Shown here: positions 11,701-22,913 of the stretch, one piece after another
Layout of the letters: each line of letters starts with the position of its first letter
Position numbering within the stretch: the first letter of the stretch is position 1
From: Ulota crispa
Taxonomy: Eukaryota; Streptophyta; Bryopsida; Orthotrichales; Orthotrichaceae
Assembly (NCBI GenBank): GCA_963920765.1
Contig: OY987243.1
Coordinates: forward strand, 23,431,419 to 23,495,418
DNA: 64,000 bases
Direction of reading: 5' to 3'
The notes under the pieces: model-generated
What the model was told of the DNA's origin: nothing
Database searches by the model: none
What the model saw: only the letters and a program-made list of their open reading frames with translations
Position numbers and translations under genes: made by a program

Positions 11701-12908
11701 GCCGACACGGTGCGATTAGACGGTCAGAAGGAAGCTGAATTGCGTATACTTCAGATGGTAAGTTTGGGTTGTTTTATTACAGTGTTCGCTTATTCCTTGC
11801 AAGTTAAAACCAGTACTCTAGGAGTTACTCGAAGATTCAGGTCGTGAATGAATGTGATGAACGAGTTATTGTGTGTAGATTAAAGATGGCGACATCTTTG
11901 CTGCCATCAATCAGAAAGATGGAATGGTGAGCTTTCAAGAAGATCCCGAGCAGTACAACACATGTGACATGACCGAGCGTCTTAACAGCGAGATTCATCA
12001 GTACGCTCCCTCCCCTCCCTCACATTAAAGTTCTGATTGCGTATGCAAGCAACCTTTGAATTGTACATCTTTGATCTATTTCTTACGACACTTTCATTCT
12101 ATGACTGCTTTTCTTTTCCATATCATAGACTTCAACATATCACATTGCTTTTCAGTTGGACTAGATTTGTCATTTGGTTTTCTAACGTGCTCTCCTTTAT
12201 GTGCAGTATTGTACGTCTTGCCAAGAAGTTGACATGGGTGGATGAGCAAGTTTCATGTGATCACGCTTATTTGAGCAAGGTATCCCTCTCTTTTTCACGC
12301 CATGTATCACTTCACGTTTTTTGTGTGAAACTACGAATTTGTGACAGGTCATCTACCTATTTGTACCTTTTCACAATTTTCGGATGTTTTGAGTGAACAA
12401 AAGATTGTTGTCACTATCGGTTTGGTGTTCAAAGACATCTCACGTTTTCACTCTCTGTTGCTTTCATCTTTCATGCTCATGGCTGCACGGAAGCTATTGA
12501 TTGTTTACGAAAGAGTTGTTATGAGGTGAATGTAACGAAGATTTCACAAGGCCGGTAGAAATATATTTGCAGGGAGCTTAGATTATCTGCTCTTTGGTAG
12601 GTTAATTAGATGTTGAGATGAATAAGTGGCCCAATGATACTGATCTGGGACATTTCACCTACATCAGCAATTCCGTTTTAAGTAATTCATCTACGTACAT
12701 TTTTTTGGACGGGCTTTTGTTTGTATCTGTATCGGTTTGCTTCTTGATTAATGCTTTCCTAATATATTTAATTTAATAGCGAAGTCCCTTGATCATGGAT
12801 CTCGTTGTCTCGTCTTTGATATTTTTCTTGCAGATTGGAAGAGATCGACCCCGGTATGAGCCTGAAGACTTCGAGCTAGTTCCACAGAAGATGTACACAA
12901 ATCTTTGA
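8732..12908 (+). CDS. CSN3: COP9 signalosome complex subunit 3
   Basis: Eleven exons: 8732-8916, 9518-9633, 10056-10320, 10450-10507, 10642-10731, 10965-11027, 11342-11431, 11599-11757, 11879-12000, 12207-12279 and 12834-12908. They encode 431 residues. The protein is a PCI-domain subunit of the nuclear COP9 signalosome, which removes NEDD8 from cullin ubiquitin ligases; Arabidopsis FUS11 is the counterpart. Landmarks in order are [39 protein letters not shown], a [10 protein letters not shown] helix, the PCI stretch [16 protein letters not shown] and LTLSLQDIA (about 293-325), then [17 protein letters not shown] and the C-terminal DFELVPQKM. Every junction keeps frame. Relative to Arabidopsis there is a short insertion, KRTAL, before VPRDF. 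A small splice-bounded stretch at 11513-11551 is not needed to match the family and was left out. Confidence 0.95.
9044..9184. repeat. Tandem duplication in CSN3 intron 1
   Basis: Two copies of about 69 bp, each starting TGCAACGTTCTTGACTGC and ending GTGTAATCGCC, follow each other with a 73-bp period (9044-9112 and 9117-9184). They differ by one small indel in the T run, so the duplication is recent. It lies wholly inside intron 1 (8917-9517). Confidence 0.9.
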
Positions 12909-15900
12909 CTGGATTTTCTTTACATATAACAGCCTGGCGATTGACGTGCAGGTGCAGTAAGTCAATCCGGCACAAATTCTGAAACCCTTTTGGGTGATAG
13001 TGTATATGATTCAATTGTATCGAAAATAGTGACGTCGGCCACGGCGCATAGTACTGCTGGTCAGGAAGTTGCAATGGGAGGAGTTCAAGCTCGTTTTGTA
13101 CATTTGGCTTATGTATGTTTAGGTCTAAAACAGACTGGCAGTGGGCCCAAATTTTTTGGAGTTTAACCATGATTCCGAATGTTGTACTTCTGGAGTTATG
13201 TCCTTTCTGACTAAAAATTATACCTACTAGCAATGTAAGGAGATTGGACAGCTTTTTGGGCTAGAAATTTCTGTTGCTCATACTTCCTCTACAATAATCT
13301 CTTGTTCTGTGCAGTTTGGAAGTTCTGACAAGGTACAGTAAGCCTGAGATTGTTCATCTTTATGGCCGTAACCTTAATCGTCACAAGTTTTCGAACTCCA
13401 GCCTGAGAGCTTGGCGTGACGTTTATGAGTTAAGTTAATGTCATGTATGTTCGCGTCAACACTGATAATTCAAGTTGGTTGCCACTAATGGTACTGGAAT
13501 GGTTAGACTTCTTGCTCAATTGTCAATTGTTTCTACCGGATGGTCGTTGTGAAAGGGATCATCATAAGGAGTCATCTATGCATCAGAGCAGGGGCATGTA
13601 AACGCTCCGAGTACTCAAGGAGTTGGTTTGAACTTTGTTGACTGTGTTTGAAACAATATAATGACTGTGTGAGTGGTCATTACTGGCTTTTACAGGGTAA
13701 CTGTTAAAGTCAATGCAGGTAGGTTATTTGAAGAGGAATATGGGGGTGTGAAAGATGCTGCTATGTGAAGTAAACTAAGTATCTACAAGAGCTGATGGAT
13801 ATGTTGTTACTTTTGATAAGGGAAACAAAGTACACATTCAGAGATTATTCACATCTTGTCTGGACAAGTCTTGAAGACAAAACGTTGAAGTCAAGATACT
13901 TCAGCCGTATTTTGAGAAATCTAGTAATATGGTGGCAAAATAACCGTTGGCTTAATTCTTGAAATGCCAATCCGTTGCAGGTTTGGTACGGCGTATATGG
14001 GTTTGTGGGGTCAATTTTGCCTCCTTCAAGGCTTTAAACTTAATCAGGTCTCTAAACCTCTAAACTCTAAAGCCAACTACGACTTCAAAGTTACAAATGT
14101 AATCTTCTAGTGATAAATTTCTTAATTTTATACTTTTTTTTAAAGCATATTGGAAGGCCTAAGTTTTTTTTTTGCCTTGGCCCTCACAAACACGAATTTG
14201 CCGTATACCAAGTCCCCTTAGAAGGGGTGGGACCAGTGTTTGGAGAGAATGTTACACTTCAATCTTTCATTTTCAACTGGTTTTTCAAAAGCATGTAGTA
14301 GGTATTGGCTATATCTATATCACATGTATCCTTTTTAAAAAAAAATTTGGTTTAAGTTTCTGTTATGCTATCAATGTTCAATTGGCATTTGTGCATTTTA
14401 ACTGGTCAATTGTACATGAATTGTTAATTATCCTTGTGCATTGGGTGAGGTTGTAAGTTTTGAGTCGAATGTGATCTGGACCTCTACAAATTATCTTGTT
14501 TCACACTTACAATATCATATATTATTTCCCCCATCTCTCCTTTATGTTTGAATTATGCCTTCTCCAAGATGACTTAGAATTGTTATGGTAGGTGTTTTTG
14601 ACTTGGCACAAAGTGCAAGGTGATGCAAGATGGTTGTAAAGCAATAGAGGTGCTTGTTGATTGTTTTGAGTCTACTAAAGACAATTGAAGATACAACATA
14701 TGAAATTTAAGGATATGTTTAGCTTTGACTTCAAAGTTTCACTAACTTAGTAAAATTCATTATAAATATATCATATGTTGCAAAATAGCATATACATACA
14801 CCACTAATTCACAAAATGATCTAAATGACAATATTAAGCTTATTTGGTATTTTGCTTTGTTTTTTGCCACGTAGTATAACAAATTCTAAATGTGTAGACA
14901 TAAGAATTCTTATTTACTTGTTGTCAAAACTTCCTAAAAACTATGATGACATCCTATTGTTGAGCACATTTTGGTTTATCATGATATGGTTAATGAAAGA
15001 TTTTACCTTATAGAGGGTATCAACCAAAATTTTCATTAATTTCCATGTAAGTTTATTAAAATTGCAACCTTGCTAGAATATATTGTGTTCTAACTTGTTT
15101 CCTCTTTAAAATAAATTGATGGCTTCATTCACCTCATATTCTTTTGACAATTAATGCCATTACATGAGGTAGTTCCTATGCTCTTTCATATATCATTGAT
15201 TCCTTATGTTTTTAAAGAAACAATGAAGAATTTATGTTCCTTCATAAACACTTGTAACTACAACCATTGAGCATGGTAGTTGACAAACTATTGAACAAAA
15301 CATTGTTGTCACTTTGGTTTGTTTAATTTGTTGCATGATTAATAGATTTGATGTCAAGTTAAAGCAACCAAACTTAATTTGAAATAAAAGTCATCATTCC
15401 ATTAACTTGTTCGCATTTCATTGTAACAAACTTGCATTTTTTATATTAAAATTCTATTGCTGCTTGTATCCTCTTGATTATAACCAAAGTTGGAGTAGAA
15501 CAATGATTCCTAAACCTAAGCTTAAATTGCATTTGTGAACTTAGATTTGACAAGTAGCTAGTAAAATTGTCTTGTTGGAAGTTAATGGTGTGGAACAAAA
15601 CCCACTATAATACTTGATTAAGTTACTTTATTTGACCACTGGTTAGAAGGTGAAATGCATAAAAAATCTTGAGGTCCACCTCTAAGTTTTCAAAAGTGAA
15701 TTCCAAACTTGAACACAAATTGTGATCTTGCCTTTGGTACAATGTTGTTAGATAACTCAAGATACAATAAAAATGTTAAATTGAGTTTTTTTGAATATTA
15801 CTACGTTTTTTCTAAATGCCCAATTTTGTAAAATTGTATATTGAATGGCCTAAAGTCTATCAAATCCTTTGTTGTTGTTTAGTCTCATAACAAAAAAATC

Positions 15901-16058
15901 ATACATTTGATTCTTACCATCAAAGCTTTGATGGTTTTTAGAATAGAAATTTATTTTTACTATAAAAAATCATCTACATTAACATCATGCTTTGCAAACA
16001 CTACTCAATTGTAATTTCATGATAATAAAAAAAATTAAAATTAAAGAAGGATAGTCCA
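12909..16058. other. CSN3 3' flank and AT-rich intergenic sequence
   Basis: The first several hundred bases are the likely 3' untranslated region and flank of CSN3. From about 14000 the sequence is AT-rich without recognisable exons. Small frames at 14110-14298 and 14825-15013 have low-complexity products and no family match. I see no RNA gene. Confidence 0.55.
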
Positions 16059-16501
16059 TCTATACTACTAAGTAGGAAGATTACCCTCATTGACTCCGTG
16101 ACCTTTTTGAGAACCTTCTAGAATCATCTAGTGTAAGTTGAAGTAATAAATGATGCCTCAAATATAGAACACCAAGCATCTTCAAGCCATGTCCTTTTAT
16201 AACATCTTCTAGATTTTTTTAATGGAGCTCAAAGCAACAAATAATGCCCCACATATAAAACACCAAACACCCTCCAACCATGTGCTAGAAAACTAACAAA
16301 ATGCTAAGTGCCCCCAACAAAATATTAAAGAATGATATTGTGATAAAGGCACTTATTATTTTTGGTTTTAAAAGAGGACCAAAATAATGGTGCATCACGG
16401 TTAGATTCTAGTCCAATTATGAGATATTGTTTTTTTGTAAAGTTAAATGTTGCATTATCCATGCACATCCAACTCACTCAAAGCATGTGCGCATATACTA
16501 G
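16059..16501 (+). mobile_element. Helitron-like non-autonomous element
   Basis: The 5' end TCTATACTACTAA follows an A, and the 3' end reads TATACTAG followed by T. This is the A|TC...CTAG|T pattern of rolling-circle Helitrons inserted between A and T. A short GC-containing palindrome, ATGTGCGCAT, sits just before the 3' end where Helitrons carry a hairpin. Length is 443 bp with no Rep/helicase frame. The terminus resembles the better-supported element at 52922-53561. Confidence 0.5.
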
Positions 16502-18097
16502 TAACCTCTAAATAGCTTATGTACTATTAAGAATAGATATAATTTGGAATCAATCAAGAAACATTTTGTGAGAGAACATAAATAAGGATTAAAGAAAAAA
16601 TTTAAATGAATCATGAGGAAGTAAAACAAAACAAATATCTCATTGCTAGTATGAATACAAGAGCAAATCTAGAAAGAATAATTAAAAATCCAGGAGCCAT
16701 GGAAATAATGGAAGGAGTACTATTATCCAACAAAATACAACATGGGATGCATCAAATCTCTTAGAAATGTAGATTTTCTAAATGAATTAGAACACTAAAT
16801 AAGAACCAAATATATACTCATTGTTGAGACTCATAATCCCTTCAGCTTTTATTCCTATATACTCTCTAAAGTAGAAAGCTTCATTTTGAGTTGTTCCACC
16901 AAGTCAATTCTAATCTTGTTTGAAGATGATGTAAGGAACATTCTTTGGACAGTTTTGCCAAATGTTTACGCCGTTTTGACACTTGCCGACCAAGCACAAA
17001 GACCATTGAAAAAACAAGGATGAAATTGACAAATCGCTCATACTGTAGATGAGGTGCACCAAATTTTAGATGAAAGTTATTAATATCAGCTCACTTGGTG
17101 GACGAACATGCTTACATGGATGATTCTATGAATTTTTGGCTTATATATGTTATCCTCTAGGGTGCATGTTACTTGACCAATGTAAAAAATAAAAAATAAA
17201 TCCCATTCACATGTTCATTGAACAATAGGGGTAGTCAAAACTCCAAGATTGAAAATTTTGTAAGGAATGAGAAGTTTAGTAGTGAAAATAGGAGATAATG
17301 GGAGCACATTTCCATGAAGGAGGTGTGATTGTCCTTTTATGGGTGGTTAAGAATGGAGAATGGAGAATGCTTAAAGTAGGAGGAGAAATCATGAAAGCAA
17401 AAGGAGCAATTGCTAAAAATAAAGAAGCAACAATAAATAGAAATCAATTGGGTGAATACAAGACAATCATGGGTAAAAAATTTGCGTACAAAGATTTCTT
17501 CACCTCATTCTTCTCCTCCAAAGGTGAAAAGATATATATATTTTAATCTTGAAAAAAACGGAATTTTCAAAAATCAAGGAGAAATGCCACAACCCCATTT
17601 ACATTGAGAATGGGGTGAAGAAGGTGAGACTAAGATAGGAGCACTCAAAACCAACACTTACTTCAGATGTGGTGATCTCAAGGGGCTTTTGAGAAAATAT
17701 TGACATGTGCTTGTTAGGAAATGGGCATAGATGCAAGCAAAATTGTTTTTGGAATTTTTTGAGATCATATGACTAAACTTCAAATTGTTAAAGGTAACTC
17801 CCTAGACCAACTTGTTGACAACACTAGACCCCCATTGAAATGCTTGTATTGAAATGAAAAAGCAACAACAAAAAAATCATGTCACATGCGACCCTAAATC
17901 ACCACCTACACAACTGGTGTTCCCTATACTCAATTGTTGTGACAACTTCTGTTAAATTGTGTGCCTATCTTGGATCCAGCATTGCATACATTTAGGTTTC
18001 TTTTTAGATATTGGAAAACGGCTAGGGTTGCAATCAAATGCTCTTGCACTGAATTTTGCATTTAGGTTGCCTTGACAATAGGTTGCCTTACCATAGA
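16502..18097. other. AT-rich intergenic sequence, no gene seen
   Basis: There is an 82-codon open frame at 17298-17546, but its product has no recognised family and no splice context. Otherwise the stretch is AT-rich and featureless to my reading. Confidence 0.5.
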
Positions 18098-18335
18098 AAA
18101 TTACCTCATGACTCATCACTTGGCCACTTAGAGGTGCATGTAACTCTCTAAAAACTTGAATTTCACATGATTTACAACATGAAAGCTGCTATTTTATTAT
18201 TCTAGAGCTTGGTTGTTGTCATTAGACCTTTTAAATTTTATTTATTGCAATAATTAGATGAACCGTAAATATTTAAATAGTGTAAAATGTCAAGAAATTA
18301 GTGTGGGGCTACCTAAACGCAATATTCAGTGTACC
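18098..18335. repeat. Dispersed repeat copy 2, carrying the empty site
   Basis: This is collinear with 1085-1283 plus 1615-1672. At 18266-18285 it reads GTAAATATTTAAATAGTGT without interruption. Copy 1 has the MITE flanked by ATATTTATA at this position, so this copy shows the pre-insertion state. No coding content. Confidence 0.75.
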
Positions 18336-18781
18336 TTACCCCCTTACCCCTAACTTAATGTGAAAGAAGCAAATCAAAACTCCCAAACAGCGCATATAGA
18401 GACGGTTGAGGTTACGACGTTGGCACATACCCGTATATACCCGGATCTCCGGTTTATATCGGTCAAGTGCGCTCGCACCACACCACGGTCTCAAATATCT
18501 CAAAATCCCCCTCCATTCGTGTGAATGGGGATATATTTCGTCCCCACCAGACCATGCCCGCCTTCACCGGCTCTGTTTCGACTGCTTTCCTCCAATTCTC
18601 CCGTCTCGCTCCTCCTCATCTCCGTCTCGCTCTCGCTTTCCCCAGATCGGTGCGTGCTTCTCTTCTCCCTCTCATTGCTCTCCTGCTTGCACTCCCATCA
18701 CCTCCACACCAGTCCCTCTCTTCTTCCCGTCTTTTTTGAACTCTTCTGATCCCATTCTCTTTATAAATTCTCACGATTAGG

Positions 18782-19659
18782 GTAAGTAAACGTCGGGAGA
18801 ACCCTTTTTTCTTCGCCTCGTAATCCACGAAGCTCATTTGCTTCATGAAATATGACATCACAGCCTCCTGAGCGAAGTGCAATAGTCGTCGCTTTCCCTC
18901 GAGGCTTTTAACAGATATTGAAAGGGGTTTGACTCACTCTGGGTTTTGTGGTTGATTATTTTGTTAACATTCGATCATAGCTCGTTTCTGAAGATAGGTC
19001 TGCGGTTTGTGCGTTCGAATTGACCTAGTCGAGAAATTGTTTGGAATTCTCGGTGTGATGTTTTAGATTGTCAATTAGGGTTAAGAAAAAAAGAAATTGG
19101 TCTGATTATCTGGAGACCGACCGCATCTGAAACGCGAGAAAAGAGATTTCGAGAGGAGCTTTTACAGGCAGTAGTAGTAGTAGTATGATCCTTTTTTGTT
19201 CAATTGGAATTAACGTAAAATTTTGTGTTGTATTTTTCTTGTGTTACTTTGAGAATTTCGGGTTTAGGATATCGTGCGTTTTATGATAACCTGTCGCTTT
19301 GACTTTCTTGGTGTAGTCCTCTATGACGTTTCTTTTTCCAAGGGCTTGAACTAGTTCTTACAGAAGATTCTTTTGGTCTTAGAACGTGGTTATAATGAGT
19401 AGTTGTTTTGGAATGTTTTTATGAGAGAGTTTGCTGGTGATGAGTTTGTGAGAGCATATGTTGGTGGAATTTTGTTGTGTGAGAGTGTGAGCTTGTTGTG
19501 GTGCTCTCCGATCTGATTGAAACCCTAGAAGCATTGAAATTGTTTCAGCTCTCTCTCTCTCTCTCTCTGGCTCGTTTTCTCCGTCTTTGTGGAAGTGTTG
19601 TCGATTTGTTCGCCTTCTTTGTGCCGGACGTTTTATTAAATATTATCCTTTACTTGCAG
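18782..19659 (+). other. Intron in the 5' leader of the ORMDL gene
   Basis: A strong donor (GGTAAGTA) at 18782 and an acceptor TACTTGCAG ending at 19659 frame an 878-bp interval upstream of the ORMDL start codon. The preceding CT-rich segment, 18560-18780, has the look of a plant 5' untranslated leader. A CT microsatellite lies near 19550-19569. This is inferred from splice consensus only; no transcript data are available. Confidence 0.5.
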
Positions 19660-19717
19660 GTTGGCTAATGAATTCTCACCATCTTCGATTGACTCACCTT
19701 TGCAGTTGCGATCTATT

Positions 19718-20908
19718 ATGGCCGGTTCTGCTCCAGAAGAACCTCTAGTGATTACTCCGCCGCATGATCCCAAGTCTGAGAACATGTAAGCATGAACTTC
19801 TTACCCTAATTCATTCCAGTTTTTTCATTTCATCAAAACTCCCGCACTGCTTATTGAAAAAAGGCCTAGTACCATATAGTTTCATATAGGGAAAGTTTCA
19901 TGGATACCCCTGAAGTTTGCCATATTTTCATAGATGCCCCTGCTTTTTCAGAAATTTCACAAGTACCCTTGGACCAAAATTTTCAGGTGTTTGTTTTCTT
20001 GTGCATGTCACTTCCTTCTCCCTTTGTGCGCACACTACTTCTTTCTTGTTATGCGTGCGCACAAAGGAAGAAGGAAAGTGGCATGCACAACAAAACAAAC
20101 ACCTGAAACTTTTGGTCCAAGGGTACTTGTGAAATTTCTGAAAAAGCAGGGGCATCTATGAAAATATGGCAAACTTCAGGGGTATCCATGAAACTTTCCC
20201 TTTCATATAATGTTTTCTAGAGCCATTCATTCTTTAACATGTTTCTAGTTTTGTCACAACATGGATAGACATGGATGGCTCTCCAGATTCCTAGGCCTGC
20301 ATGAAGAGTTGCGTTCTAGAGGATTCTTTCTCCCAACCTGTTTATGTTATGATATGTCTTGTTTACATCTATGTATTTAAATAGAAGTTGTGTTGCTTAT
20401 GGCTTCACCTACGCTTCATAGGATTACAGAAGGACTGCTGCATCGCTGGGGTAGAAGTGCTGAGGAGCTCGTCGAGACTGTGCCATCCCCGGGGGGGCTT
20501 TATGTGAAGGTGGTGCCGCCTCCGGACACCAACAAGAATACCTCCTGGTTTCAGTATCCCGGCATTTGGACGACCTATATTCTCATTCTCTTGTTCTCGT
20601 GGCTCGCCATCGTCTCCGCTTTCCAATGTCAGGCTGGCACCGCCTGGACCGTTGTCAACCTCGTCCACTTCGCTGTAATTCGCGCCTCCTTTTCCTCTTT
20701 GCATCCGTTTTTGTATCTCTGTTTGAGAAGCCGCTTGTCGACCCTGCACACGTATTTGCATTGATTGTCTATTCTGAGTTTTGTGTTTGCTTCATTGTTA
20801 CTCACTATGTTCAATAAACTGGGACAATATCACATTATGAGACTATCAGCAATCAGGCTGAATACAGAATCAATATACATATATATATACATATATATAT
20901 ATATACAC

Positions 20909-20982
<74 letters not shown>

Positions 20983-21812
20983 TAAGAATATCGTTAGGCA
21001 TGATTTCTTGTGATATGTGAATTTGTAACACTGGAAAAAAAGAAAACGATGATGGTAGAGGAACTTGATATCAAGCAGTCGTGGAGCTGAATTCTGTATT
21101 TAGGAATTGAAATTTTCTCAATATATGGAATATGGTGAAATAGGTTGGCTATGATTCGAAGTCCTTCCTTACTTTCTAGAACTGAACAGGGGCGGAATAC
21201 TTTGTTTGTGTTGAGTTGGGATATGAGCAGGTGACGTACAGATTCTTTCACTGGAAGAAAGGGACTCCTTTTGCTGAAGACCAAGGTGATTATGGAAAGC
21301 TGACGTGGTGGGAGCAAGTGGACGATGGCCGTCAGCTCACTCGTAACCGGAAGTTTTTGACTGTCGTACCTGTTGTCCTGTACGTAGCGATTATTCTTCT
21401 CACTTACATTCACCTTGTGGCCTCTTCCGTCACGAGTTTTGGTGCATATTTGTGCTGATTTTTTTGCGTCTATAATCGTTCTCTTCAAAGACATAGATGT
21501 TGCATGGAAACGCATCAACATCTATGAATGTTGTGGTTCATTTTTGGGTAGTGCTTCATGCTTAACGCGACGCACAAAAGTGATAAAAGTTTTTCTTCAT
21601 GTTAATGCTAATGACCGTCCGACTGTTGTATGTGTTTTGATGTAGTGGGATTTGTGATGTTTGGCAGGTACCTGATAGCGTCCCATACGACCGATTACAA
21701 GAATCCAACTCTTTTCTTGAACACGATTGCAGTTTGCTGGTTGGTGATTGCCAAGTTTCCCAATATGCACAGAGTGCGCATTTTTGGTATAAACTCCGAT
21801 TATGACACATGA
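19718..21812 (+). CDS. ORM: ORMDL family protein with N-terminal extension
   Basis: Coding exons are 19718-19785, 20422-20674, 21231-21379 and 21668-21812, giving 204 residues. ORM/ORMDL proteins are ER membrane regulators of serine palmitoyltransferase, the first enzyme of sphingolipid synthesis. Recognisable blocks are LYVKVVPPPD, WTTYILILLFSWL, GTAWTVVNLVHF, KKGTPFAEDQG, LTWWEQVDDGRQLTRNRKF, VVPVVLYLIASHTTDY and the terminal KFPNMHRVRIFGIN, all close to Arabidopsis ORM1/ORM2. Plant ORMs are about 157 residues and begin just before LYVK. Here about 47 extra residues precede it, encoded by a separate first exon and a split ATG codon (AT at the end of exon 1, G at 20422). A second in-frame ATG at 20399, reading MASPTLHR into ITEGLL, could start a shorter isoform without splicing of exon 1. 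Confidence 0.93.
19889..20200. mobile_element. Mutator-like foldback MITE, copy 2, in ORMDL intron 1
   Basis: This 312-bp palindromic element has ends GGGAAAGTTTCATGGATACC and the mirror GGTATCCATGAAACTTTCCC. The 9-bp direct repeat TTTCATATA flanks it at 19880-19888 and 20201-20209. The arms pair almost along their whole length around a short spacer containing GTGCGCAC. It is a sibling of 1293-1605 and better preserved. It lies in intron 1 of the ORMDL gene, about 200 bp before the alternative in-frame ATG at 20399. Confidence 0.9.
20873..20981. repeat. AT / ACATAT microsatellite in ORMDL intron 2
   Basis: About 109 bases of alternating AT with interspersed ACATAT units lie inside intron 2 (20675-21230). 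The length is likely to vary between individuals. Confidence 0.95.
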
Positions 21813-22500
21813 TCCACCATGATAATACCATATACAGCTGGGTGTAACTCGATGCATCCGAGATCCCGTTTTTTTTGTAGTTTTTACGTGATAGCTCCAC
21901 AAAGGAATCCTTTGTACAGGTTATCTGTGGCCCTTTGATCAGGACTTAATTTTTTTCTTCTAGATTTCCAAGTAGAATTTCTAGTACAGTGAACTGACAC
22001 AAGGCTTGTTGGCTTCCTTTTGCATACTTTTGGTGAGCGCCACGCCTGTGGTCTTCTAGTAGTCTTGTAAGTATTACTTTAGTTCTGAAGATTGTAGTAT
22101 AGTACAGGTTAATGGCAGCTGAATAGGGACCGCTCGACCCACTTATGAGGGTAGAAAGTGTGCCATGACGAAAGGCATGCCTGAACAGCGCTTATTGATG
22201 TACTTGATTTGAGAAGGGGCAGCTTTGTGGCAAGTTACTTAAATTCATCCAGAATACAAAATTAGCGGTTGACCATATTGATAGTCCCATTTGCAGCAGG
22301 GCTTTCATGGAACTAAAAGTACCTCCATCGAGAACTGCAATGAATCCCCTGACCCCCTTTCCAAGATCACCTATTCCAAAGCTTTAACACCTCAAAAATG
22401 AGAGAATGGCACAGTTTTGGCCTCTGTTTACTACTCAGAAATCAATCAGAATGAGTGGAGGACCACCTCACCTTGGAGTAAATTGCCTTACCTTTCCAAA
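21813..22500. other. ORMDL 3' flank
   Basis: Likely 3' untranslated region and flank of the ORMDL gene. No exon or RNA gene was seen beyond the stop codon. Confidence 0.5.
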
Positions 22501-22502
22501 TA

Positions 22503-22911
22503 CAGTGGTGCTTGGGTAATGTCAACCTGTAACAAAAACAATTGAATTAAGATCATAGCCCCACTCTCCTTTTACCCAAAGTGTGTATTATGAGCTTGGT
22601 TAAGGTCAAGTGCTTACATATGATCAATACTTGTTTTTCATCAATGCTCATATTGACTCATCAATTAGAAAGGCATTTGGTTAGTGTACCAAAAATATGA
22701 GTGCGAAAGCACCTCCATAAATTGTAACCACCAGAACTAGTGGAAGTAATGCAAATGAAATACTTGTTTATGATCAATGTTTGGATACAGTTAACATTTG
22801 CAAATGAAGTGCTTGTTTATGATCAATGTTTGGATACAATTAACATTTTTTTCTAGCCTAAAGTGTTGGACCTTATCCAAAAACTCCAAACACCTTATCC
22901 AAGCACCACTG
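22503..22911. mobile_element. Tc1/mariner-like MITE
   Basis: The termini are CAGTGGTGCTTGG on the left and CCAAGCACCACTG on the right. TA precedes the left end at 22501-22502 and follows the right end at 22912-22913. TA target duplication with CAGT...ACTG ends is the Tc1/mariner pattern. Length is 409 bp and there is no transposase frame. Inside are two direct copies of a roughly 45-bp unit containing TTGTTTATGATCAATGTTTG (about 22755-22850). Confidence 0.6.
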
Positions 22912-22913
22912 TA

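Noticed and set aside
20765-21013. Open frame rich in Ile-Tyr repeats
   Set aside because: Translation of the AT microsatellite in ORMDL intron 2.
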